Part shown: in pieces, positions 1 through 11,225 of the stretch
Layout: the number at the start of each line of letters is the position of its first letter
How positions within the stretch are numbered: the first letter of the stretch is position 1
Assembly (NCBI GenBank): GCA_009363875.1
Contig: CM018683.1
Span: 67,070,187 to 67,134,186 of the forward strand
DNA from: Mikania micrantha
Lineage: Eukaryota > Streptophyta > Magnoliopsida > Asterales > Asteraceae
Direction of reading: 5' to 3'
Length of the DNA stretch: 64,000 bases
Translations under genes and position numbers: made by a program
Notes under the pieces: generated by a model
Seen by the model: the letters and a program-made list of their open reading frames with translations, nothing else
Database searches by the model: none
Told to the model about the DNA's origin: nothing

Positions 1-987
1 ACATGTATACTAAAGATCATTAAAAAAAACAAAGATTTGAATTAATCTTAGCAGAGTTATTTGGGTTTCCGCAATTAAGGTGGGTTATTATTTGACCTAT
101 ATATATATAATCAAAATTACCCAAACTTACTTTAATACACTAAATAGATACGAAAAAATGGTCAAATAGGCCATTGTAACCAAACTCTCTTTAATATATG
201 CGTGTGTTTTAAATCCAACTAAAAATCTAAACGGGTCAAACTTACAAAAAGCCATATTACATATTACATTAAATCGCTATCTATTAAAAGGCCAAAAAAA
301 TCACATCAATCGTCACTGTATGTTGTAGTATAGCGACGACGAAAGTTCTTGTTGTTCTTTCATTATTATTGTAGTGATAGAGCATAGACAATTCTCTTGC
401 GGCAATCATTTTCACTTCAAAAACTATTTCGTTTGTTTTTAATTTGATTTGATTTTGTTTAAAGAGAATAAAGAGAGCGATGGTTATCAGGCCAAAAAAA
501 ACAAACGAACAATAAATTAAAAGAGAATTGTTGCTATATAATATCTCAAGTATGAAACAAAATAGTATATAAAATTGCAATGAAAAAAAATACGTTCTGC
601 AGATTGCTTTTATTGAATAAATCTAGACTACTTATAGCTTTTACAAAAAGAAAGTGGAAACATATGCAACCAATGAAAACAGACAAACACTTATACTACT
701 ATAGAATTGGTATAACCTAGTCACCCATTCTTCTCAACTTGCCCTTCCTCCGACGTCTACTTCCATGAGATACGGCCAAATTAGAATACAAATTCCAACT
801 AATAAACTATCAAATTAAACATCATATATAAAAACATTAATGCTTATTAATTCCAAGTTATCAACCATGCATGATCACGTTAACCCTTAAAACTCTTGTT
901 TATTTCCTGCAGACCAAAACTTATGACCCAATATACGATTAACACCATCAATCACCTGCTTAATCGTTTATTCATACCACCATTCAT
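1..987. other. AT-rich intergenic sequence, MITE-related left end
   Basis: I find no gene here. Positions 1-115 share a recognisable block with 7783-7905 (including ccgcaattaaggtgggtt and a following TATATA run), so the left edge is probably the end of a small dispersed repeat. The remainder is AT-rich with several poly-A/T runs. The only open frame of any length, on the minus strand at 284-580, begins with TTG and has hydrophobic AT-driven composition, so I do not call it. Confidence 0.5.
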
Positions 988-1700
988 TCACAGTAGTGTT
1001 GGTTCCTCCTCAATCCCATGTTGGTCACTCATTGTTTTAATGTCCAAGTTCGCCACACTTGTAACATTTAACATGGCTTTTATACTGCTTGAAATGTTCA
1101 TTTCAATCTTGACACTTTCCGAACACACAACCTCTTCCCCAGCCACGTCCAAAGCCATCTCGATTTGAATTTCCACCGCCACAATGATCACAATTGTGAG
1201 TTTCTTTTCTGGCCAACGGTAAACTTTCTTGAGTATCATCCACCTTTTCTGATCCTTTTATACGCTCCTCGTATGCCTTCAATCTTCCAACGGCCTGGTC
1301 AAATAGCAACGAATCCAAATCGAAACATTGCTCATTCAAGCTATGACTTGAAGAAATGACTTAGGCGTCGAATATAGCTAACTTTTAACCAACTCGACTT
1401 CTTCAAGCACATATCCAAGACTTCTTGATTTTGAGGCTAAACCAACCATTTTTGTTACAAAATCATCAACCATTTCACCCTCCTTCATACATAAATTTTC
1501 AATCTCCCTATTCAATGTTGCAAGTCATGTCGCTCTTACTCATTCTACTCCTAAATACTGTGCCTTCAATTCACCTCAAACTTGTTCCGGGTCGGTATAA
1601 CACGCCATTTTCAATACCATATCTTCATGTATGGCTTGAAACAATTAAGAAAGAGCTTTTTTTGCTTTCGTTTGGTTTGATCTTTCACCTACTACCGTCG
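988..1700 (-). pseudogene. degenerate Ty1/copia gag fragment
   Basis: Reading the minus strand across frames gives a broken copia-type Gag (UBN2-like). Near 1690-1560 the frame reads KKALS, then LFQAIHEDMVLKMA, then ELKAQYLGVE, the usual helical core of this family. Near 1340-1240 it reads DQAVGRLKAYEERIKG, followed by the start of a nucleic-acid-binding tail with CDHCGG and an RG-rich stretch (1200-1100). Stops and frameshifts occur every 20-60 codons, no protease or polymerase follows on the left, and no LTR was found. This is an old 5' fragment. The family call rests on motif resemblance. Confidence 0.55.
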
Positions 1701-1775
1701 TTCGCTTGTCTCTCATATCCCATGTGCATTCGTTATCAATTTCACTTTGACCACCACCGCCCATACCTGATAATT

Positions 1776-1973
1776 TGTTATGTAGATAGGATATGAGGGA
1801 CTATTTTTGTAATAATGAACAGTTAAGGATTGTAATAGAACAATTAATAACTAACTAATGTTACTTAGTTGTAATCAGTTGTAATAAGTGTATTAATACG
1901 AGTTAAGAGAAATAAAGGAGCGTAGCTTGATTGACCAACAATTCTCTTCTCTTTGTTCTTATTGTTCGTACCA
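1776..1973 (+). repeat. 5' LTR of element A (short)
   Basis: The segment begins tgttatgtagatagg and ends just before the primer-binding site, with a terminal ca at 1972-1973. Short LTRs of a few hundred bases are usual for Reina/Galadriel-like chromoviruses. The start is uncertain (1776 or 1781) because no 3' LTR copy survives for comparison. Confidence 0.5.
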
Positions 1974-1975
1974 AG

Positions 1976-1987
1976 TGGTATCAGAGC
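1976..1987 (+). other. primer-binding site of element A
   Basis: tggtatcagagc follows the LTR end by two bases. It is complementary to the 3' end of initiator tRNA-Met, the usual primer for plant gypsy and copia elements. Confidence 0.8.
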
Positions 1988-2040
1988 TGTTCCGATTCTT
2001 CGGATGCTCAATTGTGATTCAATTGCGAAGCATTCAACAA

Positions 2041-2889
2041 TGGCGACACAAAATCAAAATTTGGAGCAATGAATTCAAGATCATGAAGCAGCATTAACTC
2101 GTTTGGAAATAGCGACGGGAATAAATTTGACAGAATTGGAAGTCATTAAGGCAGCAACAACAAAAAATTTCAGAGATATGGAGTAAGTAAAATTTCAGAT
2201 GGGATAAATTGACATTAAAAGAGATGAATAATAATCATAACCACATCGGTAATACGGGGGAAAACAGCGAAGGAGTAGGGAACATGTATAATCGAAGTAA
2301 TAATCGGTTGACGAAAATGGAGTTTCCAAAGTTTAATGGCACCAATGTAGAAGGTTGGTTGTGTAGAGTGGAACATTTCTTTGTAATCGATGAAGAACGA
2401 TTAAAATAAGGTATGCAATTATTCACTTAGAAGAAATTTCATTATTGTGCCATCAATCGTTTGTGCAATCAAGGGTTGATCAATTGAAACAATGTCATTG
2501 GCTGAATATAAGAAGTTTATTTCAGCAAGATTTGCATTGGTAATGGGTCAAGATGCTATGGGTGCTTTAGCATCATTAAAACAAACTGGCTCTTCAAGAA
2601 TTGTGTAAATAATTTGATTTGGTCTTAACTAAGGTATCCATTTGTGAAGAATATGCAATAAGTTTGTTTGTAAGAGCAGTCAAACCAGAAATAGGATACC
2701 CACTTAAGTTGCTAAGACCTAAGAGTTTACATGAGGCTTATATGTTGGCTAGAATTCAAGATAAGCCTGTTAGTACAATACAAACCGACAGCGGATTTAA
2801 GTCTGTAAAGAATCAATACACAGGAACCCTAAATTTAGTGATAATGTTTTTAGGAATGCTGGAACTACAAGTTCAGAAACATTCCTTTA
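2041..2889 (+). pseudogene. gag remnant of element A
   Basis: An ATG at 2041 opens a frame that stops within about ten codons. The Gag signature FPKFNGTNVEGWLCRVE lies at about 2325-2375, a standard N-terminal Gag motif of short-LTR chromoviruses. The rest (2410-2890) is spread over three frames, with pieces such as RPKSLHEAYMLARIQD near 2720-2770. No intact zinc knuckle is visible. The neighbouring PBS and downstream protease place it as the first gene of element A. Confidence 0.65.
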
Positions 2890-3425
2890 TTGCATGCACC
2901 TCCTATAAAAGCAAATCCTCTTAATTCAAGAAGGTTATCTACAAAGAAAATTATGGAAAAAAGAGCACAAGGGAAAGAAAAGGGTGGAATGGATGATTTG
3001 GTTGTTGATCAGGTTCCTACATTAGTAGATCCACAGATTTTACTGAATGCTTTAATGGGAGTTCCCTCTTATTCAACAATGAAAATAATTGGAGCACTTG
3101 GAACTAAACCATTACAAAGATTAATTTATTTTGGCTCCACTCACAATTTTTTGGATGGTAGCATAGCAAGTAAATTGGGTTGTCCTGTTAAAGAAATAAT
3201 ACCTTTAAAAATCACTATGGCAGATGGAAATGTGATGAATTGCACTAAAATCTGTGAGAATTTACAATGGTTAATTCAAGGGAATTGATTTAAGGCTGAT
3301 GTCTTTATTCTTCCTTTAACCAATTTTGATATGGTTTTAGGTATTCAATGGTTACAAGACTTAAATGATATTACATGGAACTTTAAGAACCTAACCATGA
3401 AATTTAAAGTTGATGAGGTGCAATG
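2890..3425 (+). pseudogene. aspartic protease remnant of element A
   Basis: This is the retropepsin-like region between gag and RT. The active-site segment reads LIYFGSTHNFLD at about 3120-3156. The family has D-S-G-S-T-H-N-F here, so the catalytic Asp and adjacent Ser are replaced by Tyr-Phe. Downstream NFDMVLGIQWL (about 3324-3355) is the conserved second-loop motif. A TGA at about 3287 splits the frame. The mutated catalytic residue alone would abolish Gag-Pol processing. Confidence 0.7.
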
Positions 3426-4905
3426 AACAATGGGTTAAGTTTGTGTTCAGTTCAAAAACTGAATGAGCTGTTAGCTAATCCACTTCAATTAGCCAATATG
3501 CAATTGTTTTGCATGAGATTGCAAAACACGGAGACATTTCAACACATTCCTTTAATCAAAGAAGGAGAAAAATCTAAAAGTTTACATAAATTGTTATTGG
3601 ATTATGTAGATGCTTTTGCTATTCCAACTACATTACCTCGTTCAAGGAATTGTGATCATAGAATTATTTTTAAGGAGGGTACAAATTCCATTGTGAAGAA
3701 ACCTTATCGTTATTAGGCAAATAAAAAGATGTTATAGAAAAAAATGACACAAGAATTATTGGATATGAGAGTCATAAGGGAAAGCAATAGTTCGTTTGCA
3801 GCACCTGTGGTGTTAGTAAAGAAAAAATGGGTCTTGGAGAATGTGTGTTGACTATAGAAAGCTTAATATGGCTACTGTTAAGAAGTGTTTTCCTAATCCC
3901 CTTATTGATGAACTATTGGATGAGTTGGGAGGATCAACAGTTTTCTCTAAGTTGGATTTAAGATCCGGCTATCACCAGGTCAGAATGTATGAAGATGACA
4001 TTTATAAGACTACTTTTTGCACTCATGAGGGTCATTTTGAGTTCTTGGTATTACCCTTTGGATTAACAAACGCACCGGCTACATTTCAAGATTTAATGAA
4101 TAGTATCTTCAAATCTTTATTGAGGAAAACTACATTGGTATTTTTTTTGATGATATTCTAGTATATAGAAAGAATATGGAACAATATTTGGTAGATTGAG
4201 AACAAGTTTTACAATTGTTCAGGTCTAATTCATTAGTAGCTAAACGTTCCAAATGTTCATTTGCTGGATCACAAGTGGAATACTTGGGTCATATCATTAA
4301 CAAGAATGGGGTTGCTACAGATATGAAGATAAAATCTATATATACAAGAATGGTTACCTCCTACAAATCTGAAACAGTTGAGAGAATTTTTGGGCCTTGT
4401 TGGGTATAACTAAAGGTTTATTAGATCATTTGGAACTATTGTGAAACCTTTAACTAATCTTTTACAAAAAGATACCTTTCAACGGAATGAAACTGCTCAA
4501 GTAGCATTTGATCACATAAAGACTGCTTTATCTACTTCTCCTGTATTAGCTTTACCTGATTTCAATAAAACTTTCATTATTGAGACACATGCATCAGCTA
4601 AAGGTCTTGGTGCAATTTTGATGCAAGATAATCATCCTTTGGCATTTATTAGTAAAGGTCATTCACCTAAGCAGCAAATTTTGTATGTCTATGAAAAAGT
4701 GGCATCACTACTTAATTGCTAAGCATTTTATTATAATAACAGATCATTAAAGCCTTAAAAATCTGTTTGGATCAGAAAATCACTACCCCCTTGCAACAAA
4801 CTTGGCTTGCCAAATTATTGGGTTATGACTATGAAATCCATTATAAAAAAGGGGTTGAACATTCGGCAGCGGATGCTTTATCTCGTATGGAAGCTTTGAA
4901 ACAGG
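3426..4905 (+). pseudogene. reverse transcriptase and RNase H remnant of element A
   Basis: RT motifs in order: CVDYRKLN (about 3844), PLIDELLDELGGS (about 3900), SKLDLRSGYHQVRM (about 3950-3990) and LPFGLTNAPATFQ (about 4053-4090). The catalytic FFDDILVY is present only if a frameshift in the poly-T run at about 4140-4150 is allowed for. The SKCSFAGSQVEYLGHII thumb segment is at about 4247-4300. RNase H has THASAKGLGAILMQ at about 4588-4630, where the usual catalytic Asp is His. ADALSRME closes the domain near 4870. A stretch between RNase H and the integrase zinc finger appears deleted. Confidence 0.75.
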
Positions 4906-5692
4906 AGCCGATGACATTATGTCATTCTTCGTCAATGGGTGGTCATTCGGGAAACATTCCAACATTGCACGGACTTAAAGAAATGTTTTATTGGAAGAAG
5001 TGTAACAGGGATGTAAGAACATTTGTTAAAAATTGTGTAGTCTGCTAGAAAGCTAAATATGAAAGGGTAGCTACACCTGGATTGTTACAACCCTTACCTG
5101 TTCCTCAATCAATTTTTAGTGATATTTCTATGGATTTTGTTAGTGGATTAACTAAATCTAATGGGAAAGATACAATTTTGGTGGTGGTGGATCGTTTTAC
5201 AAAATATGCCCATTTTATGGGGTTAGCACATCCTTACTCAGCTGATCAAATGGCACAACTGTTCTTTGACACTGTTTTTAAATTGCATGGGTGCCCTGTG
5301 ACAATTATCTCAGATCATGATCCATTATTTTTAAGTCATTTTTGGAGGATATTATGAAGTTACAAGGAGTACAATTGTCAGTTTCATCAGCTTATCACCC
5401 GCAATCTGATGGTTAAACGGAGGTGTTAAATAGATGTTTGGAGTCCTACTTGAGGTGCATGGTTATGGATAATCCGTCCCAATGGTTTAAGTGGTTGAAT
5501 TTGGCTGAATGGTGGTACAATACAACTAAGAATTCAACTATAGGAATGTCTCCTTTTGAAGCTTTATATGGAATACATCCACCATTACACATTCCTTATA
5601 TTCCAAATGAATCTAAATTGGATTTTGTTGAGGAATGGTTTAAAGAAAGGGAATTGAGAATTTTGTCTCTTAAGCATTCAATGGAAAAGGCA
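4906..5692 (+). pseudogene. integrase remnant of element A
   Basis: The HHCC finger is present as GGHSG near 4940 and NCVVC just before a TAG at about 5047 that replaces an expected Gln codon. The catalytic core follows: MDFVSGLTK (about 5130), then TIISDHDPLF (about 5302-5332), a frameshift at about 5355, and AYHPQSDG (about 5392-5415) followed by a TAA where Gln is expected. The region around the catalytic Glu is TEVLNRCLE. The protein is lost at the junction with GC-rich sequence at about 5692, so the C-terminal chromodomain is missing. Confidence 0.75.
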
Positions 5693-5695
5693 GGG

Positions 5696-6525
5696 TGAGG
5701 ACGGAACGACGAGGGCTTGGTGGCCGCAGATCTCTGACAAGCCGTTCACCGGCCACCGATTACGGGCGTCGACCATCAGAGATCCTCTGATTCGATACAT
5801 CGACCGGTGCATCGTGACGACGATCTCAGGTCGTGGACAAAGCCAGGAGTGGGTGACGACAACGAATTTGTTCAATCTTCACTCACTCATGACTGGCAGG
5901 CCGTGCAACCTTGCACGGTGTTTTTCCCTATACTACGCCTCCTTCTACCACCGACAGGAGCGCGGGACATTGTGGGAGGCGCCTTTATAATCCACCTCGC
6001 ACACAGCAGAGGCATGTTTCATTTGCTTCTGGATCTGCCGGCGATCGAGCCTCGCTCCTGAACATGAAACTTGCCGCCGACATCCCGGGTCTGGGATGGC
6101 GGTTTATTGGATCCGACGGCTGCCCGTTTTAGCCAGCCCTGCTCGCCATCATCCCGCAGCCGCAGCTGCAGCAGCCTGAGGACCAGGTGATGCCGAAGCC
6201 CGATCCGATTCGGGAGGAGCCGGTTCGATCATCACCACACAAGGACCCACCACCGCAGCATCCACCGCACGTCTACCGTGCGGTGCACCTAACCGAGCCG
6301 CTCGAGGCGTTGTTGCACCGTGTTGCGGCCCAATGCGACGAGATGGTTCAGGGCACTCGTCGTCGGGCCGCCTGGGAGACACGCGTCGAGCGACGTCTCG
6401 ATTGGCTCGAGGATATGGTCCAGTGGACGGTCGCGTCAGAGCATGCGCGACCGGACGGGTCACAGCTTCCACCATTCCTGGAGCCACGCGTCTACCCAGA
6501 CGCTGGATCATCCGAAGGTTCATAG
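5696..6525 (+). pseudogene. ATHILA ORF1-like remnant
   Basis: This GC-rich block is coding in style. One frame from 5696 to 5990 contains IRDPLIRYIDRCIVTT, then SGRGQSQEWVTTTNLF and GRPCNLARCF, resembling the conserved domain of Athila ORF1-type retrotransposon proteins found in many plants. A frameshift after TLW (about 5970) moves to GGAFIIHLAHSRGMF. Another near 6055 moves to the frame ending at 6525, interrupted by TAG at 6130-6132. The last section (about 6265-6420) is alpha-helical and charged (RRRAAWETRVERRLDWLEDM), a likely coiled coil. No gag or pol of the same element is adjacent. The family assignment is from pattern recognition only. Confidence 0.55.
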
Positions 6526-7621
6526 TTTAGTTTGTGTTTTTATATTTTGTTTTCTTGTATGTAAAACTTATGTTGTGTATATATGCATGTTTTTTCTTTA
6601 TTTGTATTGTTTCTGGTTGTGTTGTTTTGTTTCTGTTTGTGATGTTTTATTTAATAATTACGCGACTAACTTATAATGTTTAAATTATTTCTATTAACGT
6701 AAACAAACTAACTATAAAATGACATATTTAGTTAAAAATATTATGTAAATAATTCATATCGTTTAAAATGATAACGTAACAAAATTATAACGTTTAATTA
6801 ACATAATAGACGTGTATCGTTCAAAAGTTCAAGTAACAAAATTAACGTATATCGTTAAAAATTATTTAAATACGTAAATCAAGTTTAAATAAAATAAATA
6901 ATTTCAAGACGGCTCGTACTGCCCGGTACGGGCCGTATCAAGACTCACGCGGGTTGACACCCAAAAATGGCTTGTAAAAAATAAGTCAAGGCCAGTACGG
7001 CCCGTCTTAAAGAATGTTTCACTGAATCCTAGACATACCAAGGAATGTTTGTAAGTACTCTATACGGGCCGTACTGACCAGTACGGCCCGTCTCAGATCG
7101 CTGGGGTGTTAAAATATAAAAGTGGGGTGTCTAATTAAAATGCTCTATCAAAATCTTTATTTATTATATTGTATAAATTTGAAGATAGTATATTAATGGT
7201 CTTATATTAAGCTGGCAAAGTATTCTTCAAATTTGTTACTAAAACCTGGGTTCAAATGTATACAAATAATTTTTTTTTATTTTAAAAACTTTGTCGGCAA
7301 CTTGTCATAAAAACATTGAGCTATCACGCAAATAAATTTAACTATAAATAGTTATTATATTTTCTAACTAAATGATAGTAAGAAAATATGAAGAACATAG
7401 GTGAAAATTAGCTCAAAACTTCATAACCCATAACTATCTAATCTCCAAATTGAAGTTCTTACCTCCAAAATTGCGAAGATTAGCTTCAAATGTCGGGAGA
7501 AACGAGAGAAACCAGAGAAAAGAGAGAGATAATGAAATGGGGATACACCAGGTCGTCAGCACTGACCTTACTATGCCAACAACTTCTTTGGTCGGGATAG
7601 GTTTAGCCGGGATAGGATCAA
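6526..7621. other. AT-rich spacer, no gene
   Basis: After the ATHILA-like frame closes, the sequence drops sharply in GC. Only the ACGGGCCGT palindromes at 6909-7091 stand out. A 7450-7689 open frame lacks an ATG at its start and matches nothing I recognise. Confidence 0.5.
6909..7091. repeat. paired GC-rich palindromes in AT-rich DNA
   Basis: 7064-7091 is a perfect 13-bp inverted repeat (arm acgggccgtactg) with a 2-nt spacer. 6909-6936 is a related imperfect palindrome (arm acggctcgtactg), and a third half-copy, ccagtacggcccgtctt, lies at about 6994-7010. The surroundings are AT-rich. The unit may belong to an LTR or spacer of the neighbouring ATHILA-type element. Confidence 0.75.
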
Positions 7622-7905
7622 TTTCTTGTAATGTTTATTGCGTTAATCGAATAATTACATCTTATTACTTTGGGCCCACATTAAAATAAATCTAAAGGTG
7701 TATGTTTTTTTTTCTTTTTAACTAGTACAAATTCGATTTGCCTTGTGAATAGGCAAAACACAAAAAATAAACTCCCCCTAAATATGTATAATAAAGACCA
7801 TGAAAAAAAACCAAAGATTCGTGCATTTTTTGTCGAAGTTATTGGGTTACCGCAATTAAGGTGGGTTAACAATGAAACCATCCCTATGTATATATATGTA
7901 TATAA
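7622..7905. repeat. MITE-family fragments
   Basis: 7622-7712 matches one arm of the foldback elements at 40.5-40.95 kb (attacatcttattacttt followed by gggccca). 7783-7905 matches 1-115. Its end, gtgggttaacaatg, resembles the right end of the foldback MITE at 43.37-43.40 kb. They look like broken copies of related TA-flanked MITEs. Confidence 0.5.
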
Positions 7906-7965
7906 TAAAATACATAATTAAACTTTAGGTTTTTAAGTACATTTCGTTTTATTGATATTTTTAGG

Positions 7966-9265
7966 TCATGACCTTGGCCAAAAAGAAATATCAAGGAAAG
8001 GAGTAGAAAGCATAGAAGAAATGATAAAACAAAAAAATGAAGAAGAAATAAAAGGCAAAAAATTGCATGCAGCGATCGTACGTCAACAAATTGAGTTCGT
8101 TAAACAAATTTTAGCGGAAAACATTACGCTGAGAGACAAAATCACCTTCAATGGTAACACCGCCCTCCATGTGGCAGTGGGTACAAGCAGCAATAACAGG
8201 GAATTTTTAGAAAATTTGTTGAACTTGGCTACAAAAGATAACCAACAATCATTGGATATGCGAAATTCAGAAGGAAGCACACTACTTCATGTTGCTGCTA
8301 TTGTTGGCAACACCGAAGCTACAAAGAAGCTGGTTCAACACCATGGCTGCAATTATATGTTGTTTGAGAAGGACAATGAGGGTCAAACGCCGTTAGACAG
8401 AGCTGTTTTGAATATGCAAACCCACACTTCTATCTATTTGTTGGATAAATATTTAAATTCCCCAAACGTGGAGAAGCTTGACATGTTTGATAGTACTGAG
8501 ATTGTGGTTAATGCGATCTCTTCTAAAGATTACGGTAATTAAGTTAACTTAACTAACCAATCTACTATACACACTTCATCGTATGTGCATCCTACTTCTT
8601 CATTACATTTTATCCGCAGATTCAGCATGCAAGATGGCAGAGTTTATAAAGGATCCAGACACTGTGTTAATGGCTGTAGCTCAAAACTTCCCACAAAACG
8701 TCAATAAAATTGAAAGTATGTAGCTCCAGGTTTCGCACCTGTGTTTTTGTTTGTTGATAAATTTTATGTTAATTGATATGTATTCAATCGATCTACATGT
8801 TTCTTTACATCTTCAGCTCATCAAACTAAATACCATGTCTCTCTCTTCAAATTGACAAGAGAATAAACGACATTTACTTCTTTGCTTTGCTGATCAGGAC
8901 ATATGATGCTTCTTTTTGCACATGTTCCGGTTACTTCGTTTAATAACTACCTTTAGAATAACGTCCACCGCTTACAACAATGCGATTTTTGAAGCCACAA
9001 GACAAAATGCAGTCGAGGTTGTAAAAGAAATTGTCTCTCAATTCCCAAATATAATTTGGAATAGCAATGAAGATGGACACAATATTATTCAACACGCTGT
9101 GATAAACCGTTCAGAAAACGTTTACAACCTGCTTTATCAAATGAGCGAACACAAAAATACATATAGAACAATCAAAGACCCTTTTAAGAACAACCTCTTG
9201 CAAGATTAGCGCCTAAAAAAAAACTGGATCCTATATCAAATTCAACGAGAACTACAATGGTTTAA
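7966..9265 (+). pseudogene. ankyrin-repeat (ACD6/PGG-type) gene remnant
   Basis: Exon 1 (about 7966-8535) encodes three ankyrin repeats: GNTALHVAVGTSSNN, GSTLLHVAAIVGNTE and GQTPLDRAVLNMQ, ending at a gt donor after KDYG. A small exon 2 (about 8621-8717) reads KMAEFIKDPDTVLMAVAQNF. Exon 3 (about 8899-9265) has AIFEATRQNAVEVVKEIV, NEDGHNIIQHAVINRSENV and YQMSEHK, then a frameshift at about 9205 and the family motif QRELQWFK directly before gtacgt (9254-9271). This domain order matches plant ankyrin proteins whose C-terminus is a membrane PGG domain, but no PGG exon is visible and exon 1 has no upstream ATG exon. Frame breaks and missing ends indicate a pseudogene. An undetected distant exon is possible. 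Confidence 0.75.
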
Positions 9266-9360
9266 GGTACGTAGGGTTGTATTTAGATTTAAATTACTCA
9301 TACAAGTAGGTTGTAGATATCTTAGTATATGGCAAAACGTGAATTAATTTAACTATGTGT

Positions 9361-9990
9361 CGCTATATATGTCTTGTAACACATTGTATTGTTATTTTTA
9401 TGTCTACATTTATCCTAGTAAATAAAAATTATAATTAAACATATGTTAATTTTAAAAAGAAATAACCCAATGCATTACAAATGTGTTGGAAGCATTAGGA
9501 TAAATTTATGCATCGCAAATGTGTTGGAAAAATTAGGATGAAACTGTAAGTCACAAATGTGTTGGAAACATTAGGATACCACTCACAATAATTATAATAA
9601 AATTTATATTTAAAAAATTTCTTTGTTTAATGGTGATTCAAATTTGCGACACATTTTTGACAAAATGCGAAATTATGAGTTGTAAATGTGTTGCAAAACA
9701 TTATTTTGTTGTTTTTATGTTTATATTTATCCTTGTACATAACAATTATAATTAAATGTTTTTTTTGAAAAGAATTAACTAATGTGTCTCAAATGTATTG
9801 GAAACATTATGATGAAACTATGCATCACAAATGTGTTGGAAACAATAACAATAATTATAATAAAATTTACATTTAAAAACTTTTGGTTTCAATTTCAATT
9901 TGCTACACATAATTGACAAAATGTGTAAATTCAAGTTGCAAATGTGTTGCAAAAACATGAGGAGATAGGAGATTTGGATATTAATTAGTT
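9361..9990. repeat. diverged tandem duplication, period about 317 bp
   Basis: The block with atgtctacatttatcc at 9400 recurs with substitutions at 9717, and the following blocks keep the same order. Each unit holds several copies of cacaaatgtgttggaaacat (from about 9478, 9516, 9554, 9790 and 9826) and ends with a tgcgaaatt or tgtaaattc segment. The region is AT-rich and non-coding. Confidence 0.7.
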
Positions 9991-10087
9991 TTGTTGTGAC
10001 TGGGGCACCATCCTCATTATGGGGGTTAACCCATTATATGCGAAGTACCAACAATCCCAAGAAAAGTTTGTAAGAAAATAAAAGACA

Positions 10088-10561
10088 TGTGCTTACCAAA
10101 AACACAACTTGCCTTGACAAATCCTAGCTCCCACAAGTCCAAAGAGGTATCAGAAGGATACTTTATCCTTCGGAAGCTCTTATTCTTCGGAAGATTAAAT
10201 TGATCTTCAGAAGCTTAAAAGCTTCTGAAGAATAAATTTATCCTTCCTATAACCAAACAGAAGAAAGCTTTCAGTGACCAACATTAATTTCTCAAGTATA
10301 TAAGAAATGTTGTAACTAGAAATGTTGTCTATTTTGTATTCCTAAGAGAATACATGTGTAGCTTGTGGTGTATAATCTCTCATTGTAAACCGCTAATGAA
10401 AGAGTTCGAGTTTTGAGTCTTGTAACCTTGAAATATTTGATTGAAATATATTTGAGCTTGAAGTATCTTGTGTTCTTAAGTATTTCAAGTGTGAAATGAG
10501 ATACTGCAAACAGATATTTCGTGTCTGTTAGCTTGTAACTAAAATACTTGAGAACTGTTAT
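10088..10561 (+). repeat. Sirevirus-like copia LTR fragment
   Basis: This shares gtgcttaccaaaa, a ccttgacaaa block and clusters of CTTCGGAAG/TTCTGAAG motifs with the minus-strand copies at 44,408-44,885 and 61,270-62,059. A TATA-like tatataagaa lies at about 10,299, placing the motif cluster in U3. No PBS or polypurine tract flanks it, so it is a solo or truncated LTR. The element type is inferred from the third copy, which adjoins a Sirevirus-style 3' ORF. Confidence 0.5.
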
Positions 10562-10855
10562 ATGAGTGATCGCTTGAATGACCATTTAGACGCAATGAAA
10601 GGTACACAAGACAAAAGTAATCTTGAAGGTGAGATTGAGGTAGAAGAAACATTACATGAAGTGGAAGTCGAGAAAGGAATGGCATTATTACTTTCCGATA
10701 AAGAACAAACAATGGATGAATGGATGCAATTTAGTCTGGAAGTCCAATCTGATGTTCATTTGAAAGCTAATTGTGCTCTCAATATTAGCGATGTAGCGTT
10801 ATACCTTTTTTTACTATTTACAATTTGTGTAATTAAATTTTACATTTTTATTTAG
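10562..10855 (+). CDS. hypothetical short ORF
   Basis: An ATG at 10,562 starts a 97-codon frame rich in Glu and Asp (EGEIEVEETLHEVEVEKG) that ends in a hydrophobic stretch read from AT-rich sequence. I recognise no domain. It sits immediately after the LTR fragment, so it may be transposon-derived or chance. There is no codon or context evidence that it is expressed. Confidence 0.15.
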   Translation: MSDRLNDHLDAMKGTQDKSNLEGEIEVEETLHEVEVEKGMALLLSDKEQTMDEWMQFSLEVQSDVHLKANCALNISDVALYLFLLFTICVIKFYIFI

Positions 10856-11225
10856 TTTGTTTTCAATTTATAATTTTGTGTGAATGGAAGATATTTACTT
10901 AATTTTTTCATTTAATTTTGTATTGTATTTATAATTTGTATAAATAAAAGATTTTTGTTTATTTTTAAATTTATATAACAAAATTATATATTTTTTACAT
11001 TATTTAATTTTCACTTATTTGTGTCATGTAATTAAATTATAACATTATGTTGAAAAAAGATTTTTGAACCAGTCCCACCGGTTATTACCAAGTTTGGTTC
11101 CATCAGTTCAAAAATATAGGGTGAAACAACTGGTTTTTAACAAAATCGGGTTATTAAGAAAGACCCGCAAACCCTTTTTGACCGGTTAACCATTTCAGTA
11201 ATTGGAAAACCGGTTTCCGTCTAAT
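10856..11225. other. AT-rich flank and ACCGGTT-rich stretch before element C
   Basis: No gene. 11,060-11,220 has several ccggtt/aaccgg blocks, some inverted, suggesting a decayed DNA transposon into which element C inserted. The last five bases (ctaat, 11,221-11,225) are the left TSD of C. Confidence 0.4.

Larger units (their letters stand above)
1776..5692 (+). mobile_element. element A: truncated Ty3/gypsy chromovirus, Reina/Galadriel-like
   Basis: In order: short LTR, tRNA-Met-type PBS, gag, protease, reverse transcriptase, RNase H and integrase, all in plus-strand frames. The 3' end is missing: after the integrase C-terminal region the sequence switches abruptly at about 5692 to GC-rich DNA of another element. 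At least a dozen stops or frameshifts interrupt the coding region, so it is dead. The DELLDELGGS segment in RT and the MDFVSGL segment in integrase resemble Reina-type chromoviruses rather than the Tekay type seen in B, C and E. Confidence 0.8.

Noticed and set aside
284..580. 98-residue hydrophobic minus-strand frame
   Set aside because: It starts with TTG, is built from AT-rich sequence and matches no family I know; likely chance.
7450..7689. 79-residue plus frame before the ankyrin remnant
   Set aside because: It overlaps a MITE fragment, lacks a credible start and has no recognisable domain.
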